From NCBI RefSeq assembly GCF_004358345.1, contig NZ_CP037952.1, positions 2,852,001-2,916,000 of the forward strand: a stretch of 64,000 nucleotides of DNA, written 5' to 3'. The DNA comes from Parashewanella spongiae (GTDB taxonomy: Bacteria; Pseudomonadota; Gammaproteobacteria; Enterobacterales; Shewanellaceae). The notes beneath the pieces are model-generated. The model was not told where the DNA came from. It worked only from the letters and a program-made list of their open reading frames with translations, and ran no database searches. The translations under genes and the position numbers were made by a program. Below, piece by piece: positions 50,006 through 60,197 of this stretch (position 1 is its first letter; every line of letters starts with the position of its first letter).

Positions 50006-50884
50006 CTATTTGATCGACTCTAAAAATGCATTTATCAGTGGTTGTTTTTTCCGAATACTAAGACAACAGATCCCGAGTTCAAACGGTGCGATATTGTGAT
50101 CAATATTTAATGAACAAATACGATCTTTCACTGGACTATGCTCAACCACTACTTCTGGTGCAATACCAACACCACATCCAAGTGCTACCATGCTTACAAT
50201 CGCTTCATGTCCTGAAACTGTAGCGTATAACTTAGGTTTACCTAATTGCATCGACCTAAACCACTTTTCAAACCGACTGCGTGATAAGCCATGCACAGGT
50301 AAGACAATCGGAATTTGAGACCAATCTATAGTTTTCTGATGTAATTGTTGCTGTACTTGGCAAATGATTGTCGGCGCAATCAACTTAAGAGGCACATCAG
50401 TTAGATGATGGAAAAAATACCCCGTAGCCAGATTATCAGGCTTAACAGCAATCGCGAGATCAACCTCTTGTCGCTGTATTTTAGGCAACGCATCTGCATG
50501 ATCCCCCGTTGAAAGCATAATTTCAATCAAAGGGTGTTGTTCTCTAAATTGATCTAATAAAGCAGGTAAATGGCTGTAAGCTGCAGTTACTGAACAATAT
50601 AAGCGTAGTTTTCCCTTCAGTTGAGTTTGATTGTTATTTACAGATAACTTCAACAATTGCAATTGTTCAATCTGCTGCTCAGCAAACTTTTTAAAACTTA
50701 AACCTTCTGGAGTTAACATTGCTGTACGGTTATTGCGTATGAGTAACTTACAACCAAGCTCTTCTTCAAGGCGGGTGATTGCTCGGCTGAGTGTCGAAGG
50801 ACTCAAATGAAACGCCGCGGCCGTTTTTCCAAAATGTAACTCTTTGGCCAAGTGATGAAACATTGCCACTGATTTAGAATCCAT
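50006..50884 (-). CDS. ilvY: LysR-family activator IlvY
   Basis: Activator of ilvC that responds to acetolactate/acetohydroxybutyrate. It is 292 residues. The N-terminal winged helix (about 1-60) includes KTAAAFHLSPSTLSRAITRL; the C-terminal inducer-binding domain spans about 90-290. It is divergent from ilvC across 113 bp that hold palindromic sites, the classical ilvYC arrangement. A group II intron lies just beyond its 3' end. Confidence 0.94.
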   Translation of the reverse strand: MDSKSVAMFHHLAKELHFGKTAAAFHLSPSTLSRAITRLEEELGCKLLIRNNRTAMLTPEGLSFKKFAEQQIEQLQLLKLSVNNNQTQLKGKLRLYCSVTAAYSHLPALLDQFREQHPLIEIMLSTGDHADALPKIQRQEVDLAIAVKPDNLATGYFFHHLTDVPLKLIAPTIICQVQQQLHQKTIDWSQIPIVLPVHGLSRSRFEKWFRSMQLGKPKLYATVSGHEAIVSMVALGCGVGIAPEVVVEHSPVKDRICSLNIDHNIAPFELGICCLSIRKKQPLINAFLESIK

Positions 50885-50904
50885 AAGTTATACCCCAAAA
50901 CACA

Positions 50905-50930
50905 TTGCATTATACGCAATATAATATTGC
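50905..50930. promoter_or_regulatory. IlvY operator candidates between ilvY and ilvC
   Basis: Two overlapping dyads: TTGCATTATACGCAA (50905-50919) and GCAATATAATATTGC (50916-50930, perfect 7-1-7 palindrome). Both contain the T-N11-A type LysR signature with TTGC/GCAA arms, like the tandem operators of E. coli ilvYC. Location midway between the divergent genes supports this. Confidence 0.7.
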
Positions 50931-50997
50931 AAACATATCACTTTAAGCAACGTGGTATTTAATTTAGTCTGGGAGAATCAAAAAAAGGAGTGCTAAC

Positions 50998-52482
50998 ATG
51001 ACCAACTATTTCAACAGCCTAAAATTGCGCGAGCAGCTCGCACAGCTTGATAAATGCCGATTCATGGAACGTGAAGAGTTTTCAAATGGTTGCAGTTTTA
51101 TTAAGCACTGGAATATTGTCATTATTGGTTGCGGTGCCCAAGGTTTAAACCAAGGGTTAAACATGCGCGATTCAGGTTTGAATATTTCTTATGCTTTACG
51201 CGGAGCTGCCATTAAAGAACAGCGTCAGTCATGGAAATGGGCAACTGAGCATGGGTTTACTGTTGGTACTTTTCAAGAACTTATTCCTCAAGCAGATTTA
51301 GTACTTAACCTCACTCCTGATAAACAACACACTTCCGTAGTTAATACGATCATGCCGCTAATGAAACGTGGCGCCACTCTTTCTTATTCACACGGATTTA
51401 ATATTGTTGAAGAAGGCATGAAAGTACGTCCAGATATCACTGTCATCATGGTGGCGCCAAAATGCCCAGGCACTGAAGTGCGTGAAGAATACAAGCGTGG
51501 ATTTGGCGTACCGACTCTGATTGCAGTACATCCAGAAAACAATCCAAATAGCAATGGCCTTGATATTGCGAAAGCTTATGCTGCAGCAACAGGTGGTGAT
51601 AAAGCAGGTGTTCTTGAGTCCTCATTCATTGCTGAAGTTAAATCCGATTTAATGGGTGAGCAAACTATCCTTTGCGGAATGTTACAAACTGGCGCCATTT
51701 TAGGACATCAGCAACTTGTCGCCAACGGAATTGATGCAGACTATGCCTGCAAACTTATTCAGAATGGTTGGGAAACCATTACTGAAGGTTTAAAGCACGG
51801 TGGTATCACCAACATGATGGATCGCTTATCTAACCCAGCTAAAATAAAAGCTTATGATATGGCCGATGAGCTCAAAGTAATCTTGCGCCCCTTGTTTGAA
51901 AAACACATGGACGACATTATCGACGGGACATTTTCATCCACAATGATGAAGGATTGGGCTAATGATGATCAGAATCTTCTAACATGGCGCGCACAAACAA
52001 CTGAAACGTCATTTGAAATCGCAAATGATTTTGCCGGTGATATTTGTGAACAAGAATATTATGACCACGGAATTTTCTTAATCTCTATGATAAAAGCTGG
52101 TGTCGAATTAGCTTTCGAAACTATGGTTGCAGCAGGCATCGTTGAAGAGTCAGCTTATTATGAATCGCTCCATGAAACACCATTAATTGCTAATTGTATT
52201 GCACGAAACAAACTATATGAAATGAATATAGTGATTTCAGATACTGCAGAATACGGTAATTATTCGTTTAGCCATGCTGCCGTGCCATTGCTTTCAAATT
52301 TTGTCAGTAAACTGAGTTTAGCTGAGCTAGGAAATGCCTCAATAAGCCGTTCGAATGAAGTCGATAATATTAGACTAATAGAAGTGAATGATGCTATTCG
52401 AAATCACAGAGTTGAAATTGTTGGTAAGAAACTTCGTGGTTACATGACTGATATGAAAAAAATCGTTGCTTCAGAGCAATAA
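50998..52482 (+). CDS. ilvC: Ketol-acid reductoisomerase (class II)
   Basis: NADPH- and Mg-dependent isomeroreductase, second step of valine and isoleucine synthesis. It is 494 residues, the long class II form with duplicated C-terminal domains as in E. coli. The Rossmann loop is [20 protein letters not shown] (about residues 37-56), with [18 protein letters not shown] as the cofactor-specificity region. AGGAG precedes the ATG. It is followed after 29 bp by thrA without a terminator, so thrABC may be read through from the ilvC promoter. Confidence 0.97.
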   Translation: MTNYFNSLKLREQLAQLDKCRFMEREEFSNGCSFIKHWNIVIIGCGAQGLNQGLNMRDSGLNISYALRGAAIKEQRQSWKWATEHGFTVGTFQELIPQADLVLNLTPDKQHTSVVNTIMPLMKRGATLSYSHGFNIVEEGMKVRPDITVIMVAPKCPGTEVREEYKRGFGVPTLIAVHPENNPNSNGLDIAKAYAAATGGDKAGVLESSFIAEVKSDLMGEQTILCGMLQTGAILGHQQLVANGIDADYACKLIQNGWETITEGLKHGGITNMMDRLSNPAKIKAYDMADELKVILRPLFEKHMDDIIDGTFSSTMMKDWANDDQNLLTWRAQTTETSFEIANDFAGDICEQEYYDHGIFLISMIKAGVELAFETMVAAGIVEESAYYESLHETPLIANCIARNKLYEMNIVISDTAEYGNYSFSHAAVPLLSNFVSKLSLAELGNASISRSNEVDNIRLIEVNDAIRNHRVEIVGKKLRGYMTDMKKIVASEQ

Positions 52483-52511
52483 TTACTAATTTAAATGCTT
52501 GGAGTAGAACA

Positions 52512-54980
52512 ATGAGAGTAATGAAATTTGGTGGTTCTTCCCTCGCAAATTGGCAACGTTTTTCTAAAATAGCTGAAATTATAGCCGTTGCGGCTGAGAA
52601 AGAACAAGTTGCCTGTGTATTATCAGCGCCTGCAACTGTTACCAACACCTTGATTGAAACGGTTGAATTGGCGATTAAGGGTCACAATTTTGAGCTTTTG
52701 CTTACCAATATTGAGCAAATTTTCATCCGACTTCATTCTCAAGCGGCAGAAGAGAAAATCAGTGACACCCAGCTCTCAATTCTGAACAGTGAGTTAATCG
52801 CTCACCTGTCAGATTGGAGGCAGAAGCTGGCAGGAGTTAAGTTATTAAATGAGTGCCCTGATAGTGTACAAGCACAAATTATAAGTTCTGGAGAGAAGCT
52901 CAGTGCAAATCTTCTGGAACAAATTTTAATTGCTAAAGGGATCACAAGCAGCCAACTAGACCCTCAGGAGCTGTTTCTTGCCCATGGTGCGCCTTTAGAG
53001 GCAGTTGTTGATATCAATTTGAGCAAACCGAAATTCAAAACAATTTCATTAAATAACAACCGTGTGTGGGTAATGCCGGGATTTTCAGCTGCAGACTCTG
53101 AAGGTAAAATAGTTACGTTAGGCAGGAACGGTTCTGACTATTCAGCAACAGTATTGGCAGCCTGCATAAATGCATCTAGCTGTGATATATGGACTGATGT
53201 TGATGGTGTTTACAACACAGATCCTAGAGTCGTACCAGATGCTAAGCTACTGACTCAACTGAGTTATCAAGAAGCGATGGAACTTTCTTACTTTGGGGCT
53301 AAGGTATTACATCCTAAAACAATTGCACCTATTGCTCAGTATCACATCCCTTGTTATATCCGTAATAGCTTTAATCCTGATTCGCTTGGCACATTAGTGT
53401 CTAATGATACAGATACAACGGGACTAAATGTAAAAGCAATTTCTAATTTAGATGAACAATGCATGTTCGATGTATCAGGTCCCGGCATGAAAGGGATGGT
53501 CGGTATGGCTAGCAGAATGCTTGGCGCTATCAGCCAGACAGGTGTTTCAGTTTCGCTCATCACGCAAAGCTCATCTGAATACAGCATGAGTTTTTGTGTG
53601 GCAACGCTTTCAGCAGCAAAAGTGAAAGCAGCTTTAGAGCAAGAATTCGAGCTTGAACTTAAAAGTGAATTACTCGAAGCCATAAAGGTGCGAAAAAATC
53701 TAGCCATTGTGTCATTAATTGGCGATGGAATGCGTACACGAAAAGGTGTCGCGGCTCAATTTTTTAAAGCATTAGCACAAGCTAGTGTAAATATTATTGC
53801 GATAGCTCAAGGTTCATCTGAGCGTTCAATTTCGACGGTTATCGAACAAAGTAAGACTAAAAATGCTATCTCAGCCTGTCATCAAAGCTTTTTTGATGTG
53901 CAGCATTATCTTGATGTTTTTTTAGTCGGTTGTGGCAATGTTGGTACTGGCTTGCTCGAACAAATCAATAAACAGGCACAAATGCTTAAAGCTCAGAATA
54001 TCACTGTACGAGTTTGCGGTATTGCTAATTCTACTAAGATGTTACTCAATGCAGAAGGGATTGAATTATCCAAATGGCCTTTATTACTTAATGAAAGTCA
54101 GCAAATATCAAACATTCCTGAGATACTTAACTGGATTTGTGATCAACAATTGCTCAATCCTGTGTTGGTTGACTGTACATCAAGCAGCAAAATAGCCGAG
54201 CAGTATGTTGATGTTCTAGAAGCTGGTTTACACGTTGTGACCCCGAATAAAAAAGCTAACACTCGTGACTTAGCTTATTATCAACAGTTGCGTCAGGTTG
54301 CTTTAAAACAAAAACGACAATTTCTTTATGAAACCACTGTTGGTGCTGGTTTACCTGTTATTGATAACTTGAAAAAACTTCTCTGCGCAGGAGACAAATT
54401 GCTTCAATTTAATGGCATTTTATCCGGTTCGTTATCTTATATTTTCGGAATGCTCGATGAAGGTATGCGTCTTTCTCAAGCAACTAGCATTGCACGAGAA
54501 AAGTGCTTTACAGAACCCGATCCTAGAGATGACCTTAGTGGAATGGATGTCGCCCGTAAGGTATTAATTTTAGCCAGAGAAGTCGGGTTAACATTAGAAC
54601 TAGATGATGTTGATATTGAATCTGTTTTACCTGAAGGTTTTGATAGTAGCGGCAGCATCGATGAATTCATGGAGAATTTAACTCAGGTTGACGAAGCGTT
54701 TATGCAGCGCATTAGCCGCGCTAAGGCCAATAACAAGTTACTCAGATATGTCGGTCAAATTAATCAAGGAAAATGCAGTGTAAACATTGTCGAAGTTGAC
54801 AGTAGCGATCCGCTATATAGTGTCAAAGGTGGCGAAAATGCTTTGGCTTTTTATAGCCAATACTATCAACCCATACCATTCGTGTTACGTGGTTATGGTG
54901 CAGGTACAGATGTAACCGCAGCTGGCACTTTTTCAGATCTGCTTCGTACTCTCAATTGGACTAGGGAATTAGACTCATGA
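52512..54980 (+). CDS. thrA: Bifunctional aspartokinase I / homoserine dehydrogenase I
   Basis: Phosphorylates aspartate and reduces aspartate semialdehyde to homoserine. It is 822 residues, as E. coli ThrA (820). Kinase domain about 1-290 (MKFGGSSLANW, GRNGSDYSATVLAA), two ACT units (~320-460) that bind threonine, then homoserine dehydrogenase from about 470 (FLVGCGNVGTGLLEQI, VVTPNKKANT, KKLLCAGDKLLQFNGILSGS). It overlaps thrB by 4 bp. No threonine attenuator leader is seen in the 29 bp after ilvC, unlike enteric thrLABC. Confidence 0.97.
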   Translation: MRVMKFGGSSLANWQRFSKIAEIIAVAAEKEQVACVLSAPATVTNTLIETVELAIKGHNFELLLTNIEQIFIRLHSQAAEEKISDTQLSILNSELIAHLSDWRQKLAGVKLLNECPDSVQAQIISSGEKLSANLLEQILIAKGITSSQLDPQELFLAHGAPLEAVVDINLSKPKFKTISLNNNRVWVMPGFSAADSEGKIVTLGRNGSDYSATVLAACINASSCDIWTDVDGVYNTDPRVVPDAKLLTQLSYQEAMELSYFGAKVLHPKTIAPIAQYHIPCYIRNSFNPDSLGTLVSNDTDTTGLNVKAISNLDEQCMFDVSGPGMKGMVGMASRMLGAISQTGVSVSLITQSSSEYSMSFCVATLSAAKVKAALEQEFELELKSELLEAIKVRKNLAIVSLIGDGMRTRKGVAAQFFKALAQASVNIIAIAQGSSERSISTVIEQSKTKNAISACHQSFFDVQHYLDVFLVGCGNVGTGLLEQINKQAQMLKAQNITVRVCGIANSTKMLLNAEGIELSKWPLLLNESQQISNIPEILNWICDQQLLNPVLVDCTSSSKIAEQYVDVLEAGLHVVTPNKKANTRDLAYYQQLRQVALKQKRQFLYETTVGAGLPVIDNLKKLLCAGDKLLQFNGILSGSLSYIFGMLDEGMRLSQATSIAREKCFTEPDPRDDLSGMDVARKVLILAREVGLTLELDDVDIESVLPEGFDSSGSIDEFMENLTQVDEAFMQRISRAKANNKLLRYVGQINQGKCSVNIVEVDSSDPLYSVKGGENALAFYSQYYQPIPFVLRGYGAGTDVTAAGTFSDLLRTLNWTRELDS

Positions 54981-55930
54981 GCATCACAGTTTACGCTCCA
55001 GCCTCAATAGGAAACCTTGGTGTAGGGTATGATCTACTCGGTGCAGCACTGGCACCGATTGACGACAGTTTATTGGGTGACAAAATCACAATAGAGGCTG
55101 CATCGGATGGTATCAAACTCGTGTTATCAGGATCATGGGCACATGATCTGCCAGCCGATAACAAACTGAACACTGTCTATCAATGTGCTGTTTTTTTTGT
55201 TGATATTATGCAACAGCTTCACAGCCAAAGACACGGTACAGGTCTTGTCATTCACCTTGAAAAAAATCTTCCGGTTGGTAGTGGCTTAGGCTCTAGCGCC
55301 AGCTCAGTGGTTGCTGCACTTTACGGGCTTAATGAGTATTTTGATAAGCCATATTCGGATAACAAATTACTCGCTTTAATGGCTAAGTTTGAAGGTCAAA
55401 TTAGCGGCAGTGTTCATTACGATAACATCGCACCAAGCTTTTTGGGTGGGATACAATTAAACCTAGGGCTTGCTGAACAATTAACGGACTCAATTCCAGC
55501 GTTTGATTCATGGTATTGGGTGGTTGCTTATCCGGGCACACCATTATCTACCATGAAAATGCGTCAATTATTGCCCCGCGAATATCCTAAAGGCAAGGTC
55601 ATTGAATACGGACGCAACATAAGTGCATTTATACATGCCAGCTACAAGCAAGATCAGCAGTTAGCTATCAATGTACTAAAAGATGTGATTGCAGAGCCAT
55701 TTCGAGCACCTGCTATTGATGGTTTTCAACAAGCAAGAAATGAGTTATCTGAGTTGAACATGTTGGCCAGCGGCATTTCTGGTAGCGGTCCAACGCTTTT
55801 CTCAATCACTGATGATCTTGTTAAAGCAAAACAAGCAAAAGCCATTCTAGAACAGCAATATGCCTGCGCACCTAGTGGATTTGTTTACATTTGCAAAATC
55901 GATCACCAAGGTGCGCGTAGAATCCATTAA
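54977..55930 (+). CDS. thrB: Homoserine kinase
   Basis: GHMP-family kinase making O-phosphohomoserine. It is 317 residues. The N-terminal PASIGNLGVGYDLLGAAL and the phosphate loop LPVGSGLGSSASSVVAAL (about 93-110) are diagnostic; the C-terminal GISGSGPTLFSI is the third GHMP motif. ATG overlaps the thrA stop (ATGA); 14 bp before thrC. Confidence 0.97.
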   Translation: MSITVYAPASIGNLGVGYDLLGAALAPIDDSLLGDKITIEAASDGIKLVLSGSWAHDLPADNKLNTVYQCAVFFVDIMQQLHSQRHGTGLVIHLEKNLPVGSGLGSSASSVVAALYGLNEYFDKPYSDNKLLALMAKFEGQISGSVHYDNIAPSFLGGIQLNLGLAEQLTDSIPAFDSWYWVVAYPGTPLSTMKMRQLLPREYPKGKVIEYGRNISAFIHASYKQDQQLAINVLKDVIAEPFRAPAIDGFQQARNELSELNMLASGISGSGPTLFSITDDLVKAKQAKAILEQQYACAPSGFVYICKIDHQGARRIH

Positions 55931-55944
55931 GGTAAGCTATCAAT

Positions 55945-57222
55945 ATGCAGTTATATAATTTAAAACACCCTTCACAGGTAGTTAGCTTTGCCCAAGCGCT
56001 CACTCTCGGGCTTGGCAAGGATAGAGGATTATTTTTTCCCTCGACAATCCCTATGTTAGAAAATATTGACCAACTTCTTACCATGTCCTTTATTGAACGT
56101 AGTAAAGCAGTGATCGGAGCTTGGCTTGCCGACGAACTAGGTCAAGATGTAATAAACAACTTGGTTGATAGTGCCTTTAACTTTGAAGTACCAATGGTAA
56201 ATGTTGATAATAAGCGCTTTAGCTTAGAGTTGTATCACGGCCCTACCCTTGCCTTTAAGGATTTTGGAGCTCGGTTTATGGCTCAATGCATTAATCATCT
56301 CAGCACAAACAAAACACTCACTATTTTAACCGCAACATCTGGTGATACAGGTGCAGCAGTAGCAGATGCTTTTTATGGCCTTAAAGGTATTCAAGTTGTA
56401 GTGCTATACCCTCAAGATAAGATCAGTGAACTTCAAGAAAAAATGTTTTCCACATTAGGAAACAACATTCACACCATCGCTATTAAATCAGACTTTGATG
56501 CTTGTCAAGAACTAGTAAAACAAGCCTTTGAGGATAAGCAGTTAAAAAAAATCATTAATCTAAATTCAGCAAACTCAATTAACATTAGCCGATTACTTGC
56601 ACAAATTTGTTATTATTTTGAAGCCGTCTCACAGTTTAAAAAACGTTATAAAAATGACCCAGTAATTTCGGTACCCAGTGGTAATTTTGGTAACCTCACA
56701 GCTGGATTATTTGCAAAGGCAATGGGGCTGCCAATTAAACGCTTTATTGCTGCCACTAATAGCAATGACACAGTTCCAAGGTATCTTAAGAATCAAAAAT
56801 GGCAACCCAACGCTACCGTAGCCACCATGTCAAATGCGATGGATGTATCTGAGCCTAGTAACTGGCCGAGAGTTGAAGCAATTTTGCAAACTCAAGAATG
56901 GCCAACTTCGGTAATCACAGGTTTTAGAGTTTCAGAACAACAAACATCACAGTCGCTTAAGCAATTAGAAAATTTGGGTTATCTTTCAGAACCACACGCT
57001 GCTATTGCTGCTGAAGCTTTAAATTCTAATTTAAACCTAGACGATAAAGGTATATTTCTCTCCACCGCCCATCCTGCAAAATTCAAAGATGTGGTAGATA
57101 AAGAACTCGCCCTTAACCTTTCATTACCAAAGGAGTTAGCTGCTGTAGTAAACAAACCAAGCTTGTCGATTACACTTGATGACGATTTTGAACAGCTTAA
57201 AAAACAGTTAATTCGTGTTTAG
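55945..57222 (+). CDS. thrC: Threonine synthase
   Basis: PLP enzyme that converts O-phosphohomoserine to threonine. It is 425 residues, the shorter enterobacterial-type (fold-type II) form. The PLP lysine lies in GPTLAFKDFGARF (about residue 107), followed by TATSGDTGAAVADAF and the phosphate loop VPSGNFGNLTAGL. It is the last gene of thrABC; no clear terminator follows. Its product feeds IlvA. Confidence 0.96.
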   Translation: MQLYNLKHPSQVVSFAQALTLGLGKDRGLFFPSTIPMLENIDQLLTMSFIERSKAVIGAWLADELGQDVINNLVDSAFNFEVPMVNVDNKRFSLELYHGPTLAFKDFGARFMAQCINHLSTNKTLTILTATSGDTGAAVADAFYGLKGIQVVVLYPQDKISELQEKMFSTLGNNIHTIAIKSDFDACQELVKQAFEDKQLKKIINLNSANSINISRLLAQICYYFEAVSQFKKRYKNDPVISVPSGNFGNLTAGLFAKAMGLPIKRFIAATNSNDTVPRYLKNQKWQPNATVATMSNAMDVSEPSNWPRVEAILQTQEWPTSVITGFRVSEQQTSQSLKQLENLGYLSEPHAAIAAEALNSNLNLDDKGIFLSTAHPAKFKDVVDKELALNLSLPKELAAVVNKPSLSITLDDDFEQLKKQLIRV

Positions 57223-57587
57223 TGAAAGACAAGGTATAACCTAAGTTTTTACGCCATAAAGCGTTTAATCAAAGCAGTGAATCACCCTGCCAGAGGAGCG
57301 AGGTATCGTTTAACGTTATAGTCACTCTAACGAAAGTTAGAAACGAAGTAACGACAGTTTTGTATGTCGATAGTCTAGTGCCATTTTCTTGTTTAATGAA
57401 AGTCGCTGGATACCAGCCTACGCAGGTATGACAAAACACAAACCTTTTGTGTTAGTTCACCCCAAGGGACGAGGAATTAAACTCGGAGTGATTAAAAAAT
57501 ACAAAGTAAATTATAGTCAGCTACTTAAAAGCTAGTTGTTGATAAATTAGGAATTATATACACCGTAATGATAAGTAAGAGATTATT
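57223..57587. other. Repeat-rich spacer thrC-aroG
   Basis: No gene. Mini-repeat E lies at 57341-57372, followed by GTCTAGTGCC and REP-like palindromes as in element D, then a ~80-bp segment (57425-57505) that recurs after aroG at 58783-58857. The aroG promoter must lie in the last ~80 bp; no TyrR box was recognised. Confidence 0.6.
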
Positions 57588-58652
57588 ATGCTTTATAAAA
57601 CTGACGACGTACGTATTAACAAAATAAAAGATTTATTGCCACCTATTGCATTGTTAGAGCGCTTTCCATTATCAGAAAAAGCGTCAAAAACTGTTTATTC
57701 TGGTAGGCAAGCTATACATAATATCCTCAACCATAAAGATGACCGACTCTTTGTTGTCATTGGCCCTTGCTCTATTCATGATCCAAAAGCGGCACTTGAA
57801 TATGGTGATCGCTTATCAAAATTACGCCAGCAATATAAAAGTAATTTAGAAATTGTGATGCGCGTATATTTTGAAAAGCCACGAACCACCGTCGGCTGGA
57901 AAGGGTTAATTAACGATCCTTATATGAATGGCAGCTTCGAGCTTAATGATGGTCTTCGTATTGGGCGAAAACTATTATTAGACTTGAACGAATTAGGATT
58001 ACCTACGGCGGGTGAATATCTCGATATGATAACACCTCAATATATGGCTGACTTTATGTGTTGGGGGGCTATTGGTGCACGTACCACCGAGAGTCAAGTG
58101 CATCGTGAGTTAGCATCGGGTTTATCTTGTCCTGTCGGTTTTAAAAATGGCACTGACGGTACAATTAAAATAGCCATTGATGCCATTGGCTCTGCTGCTG
58201 CACCACATCATTTTTTATCAGTAACAAAATTTGGTCATGCAGCGATTGTAGAAACCACAGGCAATAAAGATTGTCATATTATTTTACGTGGTGGTAAAAC
58301 AACGAATTTTGATCAAGATAGTGTCAGTAATGTTACGAAACAGCTCAAAAGTTCAAGTCTTAATACTAAAATTATGATTGATTTTAGTCATGCTAATAGC
58401 TGTAAGAAATTCAAAAATCAGATGCTAGTTTGCGAAGACGTGAGTAAGCAAATTCGACAAGGTAATGAAAACATTTTTGGTGTAATGGTTGAAAGCCATT
58501 TAGTTGAAGGCCGTCAAGATTTAATTAATGGTGAAGCCATAACTTACGGTCAAAGTATCACTGATGCTTGTATAGGTTTTGAAGATACTGAAATACTCAT
58601 CAAAGAACTAAATGATGCTGTTGCTATGCGTAAAGCTAAGAATAAAATCTAA
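57588..58652 (+). CDS. aroG: DAHP synthase (AroG type)
   Basis: First step of aromatic amino-acid synthesis: phosphoenolpyruvate plus erythrose 4-phosphate. It is 354 residues of the class I alpha type. VVIGPCSIHDPKAALEYG, RVYFEKPRTTVGWKGLINDP, GAIGARTTESQVHRELASGL and HANSCKKF are all nearly as in E. coli AroG, including the metal-binding cysteine of GPCS. The sequence follows AroG (phenylalanine-sensitive) more than AroF or AroH, but feedback specificity cannot be proved by eye. It stands alone between repeat clusters. Confidence 0.93.
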   Translation: MLYKTDDVRINKIKDLLPPIALLERFPLSEKASKTVYSGRQAIHNILNHKDDRLFVVIGPCSIHDPKAALEYGDRLSKLRQQYKSNLEIVMRVYFEKPRTTVGWKGLINDPYMNGSFELNDGLRIGRKLLLDLNELGLPTAGEYLDMITPQYMADFMCWGAIGARTTESQVHRELASGLSCPVGFKNGTDGTIKIAIDAIGSAAAPHHFLSVTKFGHAAIVETTGNKDCHIILRGGKTTNFDQDSVSNVTKQLKSSSLNTKIMIDFSHANSCKKFKNQMLVCEDVSKQIRQGNENIFGVMVESHLVEGRQDLINGEAITYGQSITDACIGFEDTEILIKELNDAVAMRKAKNKI

Positions 58653-58732
58653 TTAACATCAATTAGCATTTCTAGTCACACACTTTTTTTAATACTCGCC
58701 GATCAACACTTAACGAGAACGCAGCCAATTAA

Positions 58733-58857
58733 GGGATCTAGCGATTTAGAAAGTACCAATCTTTGTCATGCCAGCGAAGGCTGGTATGACAAAACACAAA
58801 CATTTTGTGTTAGTTCGCCCCAAGGGGCGAGGAATTAAACCCGATTGGATTAAAAAT
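58733..58857. repeat. Element D relative and direct repeat of the pre-aroG segment
   Basis: Starts TTAAGGGATCTAGCG and continues like the end of element D (TTTAGAAAGTACCAATC), then from 58783 matches 57425-57505, including AACACAAA...TTTTGTGTT and CGAGGAATTAAAC. No coding sequence. Confidence 0.75.
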
Positions 58858-59396
58858 CACCACATTAAATCATCTGGAATAGCATAATCTGCGTATGGGT
58901 CATCTTCTGAAGATACTTCTTCTTGTTGCTCTGTAGCCAAATACCCACACCATTGTGGAACAAGTAGATTAACTCTTTCTGCTAGTTTAAAGGGCACAAC
59001 ATAAGTTTTATCTTCGTAACGGACAATACCTAGTACCCCACGCAAGAGTTGGCTTTGTATTTCATCCGTTATATAAAGCGAAAATACTTTACTATTCATC
59101 GTATAGTTAAACTTTAGCTCTGCTTTTGCATCAATGACCAATGCACATCGTGTAAACTCAGTAACTAATGATCTAACCTGACCTTTTTCCATTGCCTCAT
59201 TGAAACGTTGTTCATTTAATTCACGATCTTTTTCAGTTTGCTTCAATTTCTGATCAGCAATTTGCTTTTTTAACTCAGTGGAACCATCATCAATCTTCGC
59301 TTTACGATTGCGACGTTTTTGAGTTTTTACGTCTCGTACTTTTTGCTTGCTAGATAAGCCAGCTTTTAGCAATTGCTCTTGTAATGCGTTTGCCAT
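58857..59396 (-). CDS. DUF2058 (YaiL-like) protein
   Basis: 179 residues. The highly basic N-terminus MANALQEQLLKAGLSSKQKV followed by KTQKRRNRKAK, a helical coiled-coil-like stretch (about 40-70), and a C-terminal globular part (about 85-160) are typical of DUF2058/YaiL, described as a nucleic-acid-associated protein of unknown activity. The stop lies within 3 bp of the repeat at 58733-58857. It lies 93 bp after pyrF in the same orientation. Confidence 0.88.
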   Translation of the reverse strand: MANALQEQLLKAGLSSKQKVRDVKTQKRRNRKAKIDDGSTELKKQIADQKLKQTEKDRELNEQRFNEAMEKGQVRSLVTEFTRCALVIDAKAELKFNYTMNSKVFSLYITDEIQSQLLRGVLGIVRYEDKTYVVPFKLAERVNLLVPQWCGYLATEQQEEVSSEDDPYADYAIPDDLMW

Positions 59397-59489
59397 TATT
59401 TATTCTCTCTACGTTTTTCAAAAATTAACTTTGCCATGGATCAAATAGAACAAACTAGTGACAAAATGAATATCTGCATGACTGCAGAA

Positions 59490-60185
59490 TTAGCCGATTG
59501 AGTTATAAATAGATTCTAGGGATTTTAAAGGATCGTCAGCCTGTGTTATCGGTCTACCTATTACCAAATAATCTGAGCCTGCGGCTATTGCTTTTTCTGG
59601 CGTCATGACTCGCTGCTGATCACCAACATCAGCTCCTACAGGTCTAATTCCGGGAGTGATCAATTTAAAACTTACACCAAAATTTGATTTTAAAACAGTA
59701 GCTTCCTGAGCTGAACACACTATACCATCCATACCTGATTCATGAGCCAGTTTAGCAAGTAATTGAACTTGTTCATTAGCCGTTTGCTTGATGCCAATAA
59801 GCGGCAGCTCAGAATCTTTCATAGACGTAAGCACAGTGACAGCAATCAATAAAGGAGCATCCTTACCGTATGGAAGCAGTGCTGACTTTGCTGCTTCCAT
59901 CATTGCTTTTCCGCCGCTAGCATGAACATTGACCATCCAAACACCAAGTTCAGCTGCCGCTGCAACAGCCTTAGCGACGGTATTTGGAATGTCATGGAAT
60001 TTAAGATCAAGAAAAACGTCAAACCCTTTGTTTTGAACTTCAATAACAAACTGAGGGCCAAATAAAGTGAACATCTCTTTACCAATCTTTAGTCTGCATT
60101 TTGAAGGATCAAGTTTTGATACTAGTTCTAATGCTTTTTCTTTTTTGTCAAAATCTAATGCTACTAGAATAGGCTTTTCTAACAT
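59490..60185 (-). CDS. pyrF: Orotidine 5'-phosphate decarboxylase
   Basis: Last step of UMP synthesis. It is a 231-residue TIM barrel; the catalytic Asp-Lys-Asp array is in [16 protein letters not shown] (about residue 60), with the phosphate-binding TPGIRP and [12 protein letters not shown] near the end. It is 12 bp after lapB, the usual lapA-lapB-pyrF order. Confidence 0.97.
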   Translation of the reverse strand: MLEKPILVALDFDKKEKALELVSKLDPSKCRLKIGKEMFTLFGPQFVIEVQNKGFDVFLDLKFHDIPNTVAKAVAAAAELGVWMVNVHASGGKAMMEAAKSALLPYGKDAPLLIAVTVLTSMKDSELPLIGIKQTANEQVQLLAKLAHESGMDGIVCSAQEATVLKSNFGVSFKLITPGIRPVGADVGDQQRVMTPEKAIAAGSDYLVIGRPITQADDPLKSLESIYNSIG

Positions 60186-60197
60186 TGTTACTCCGCT

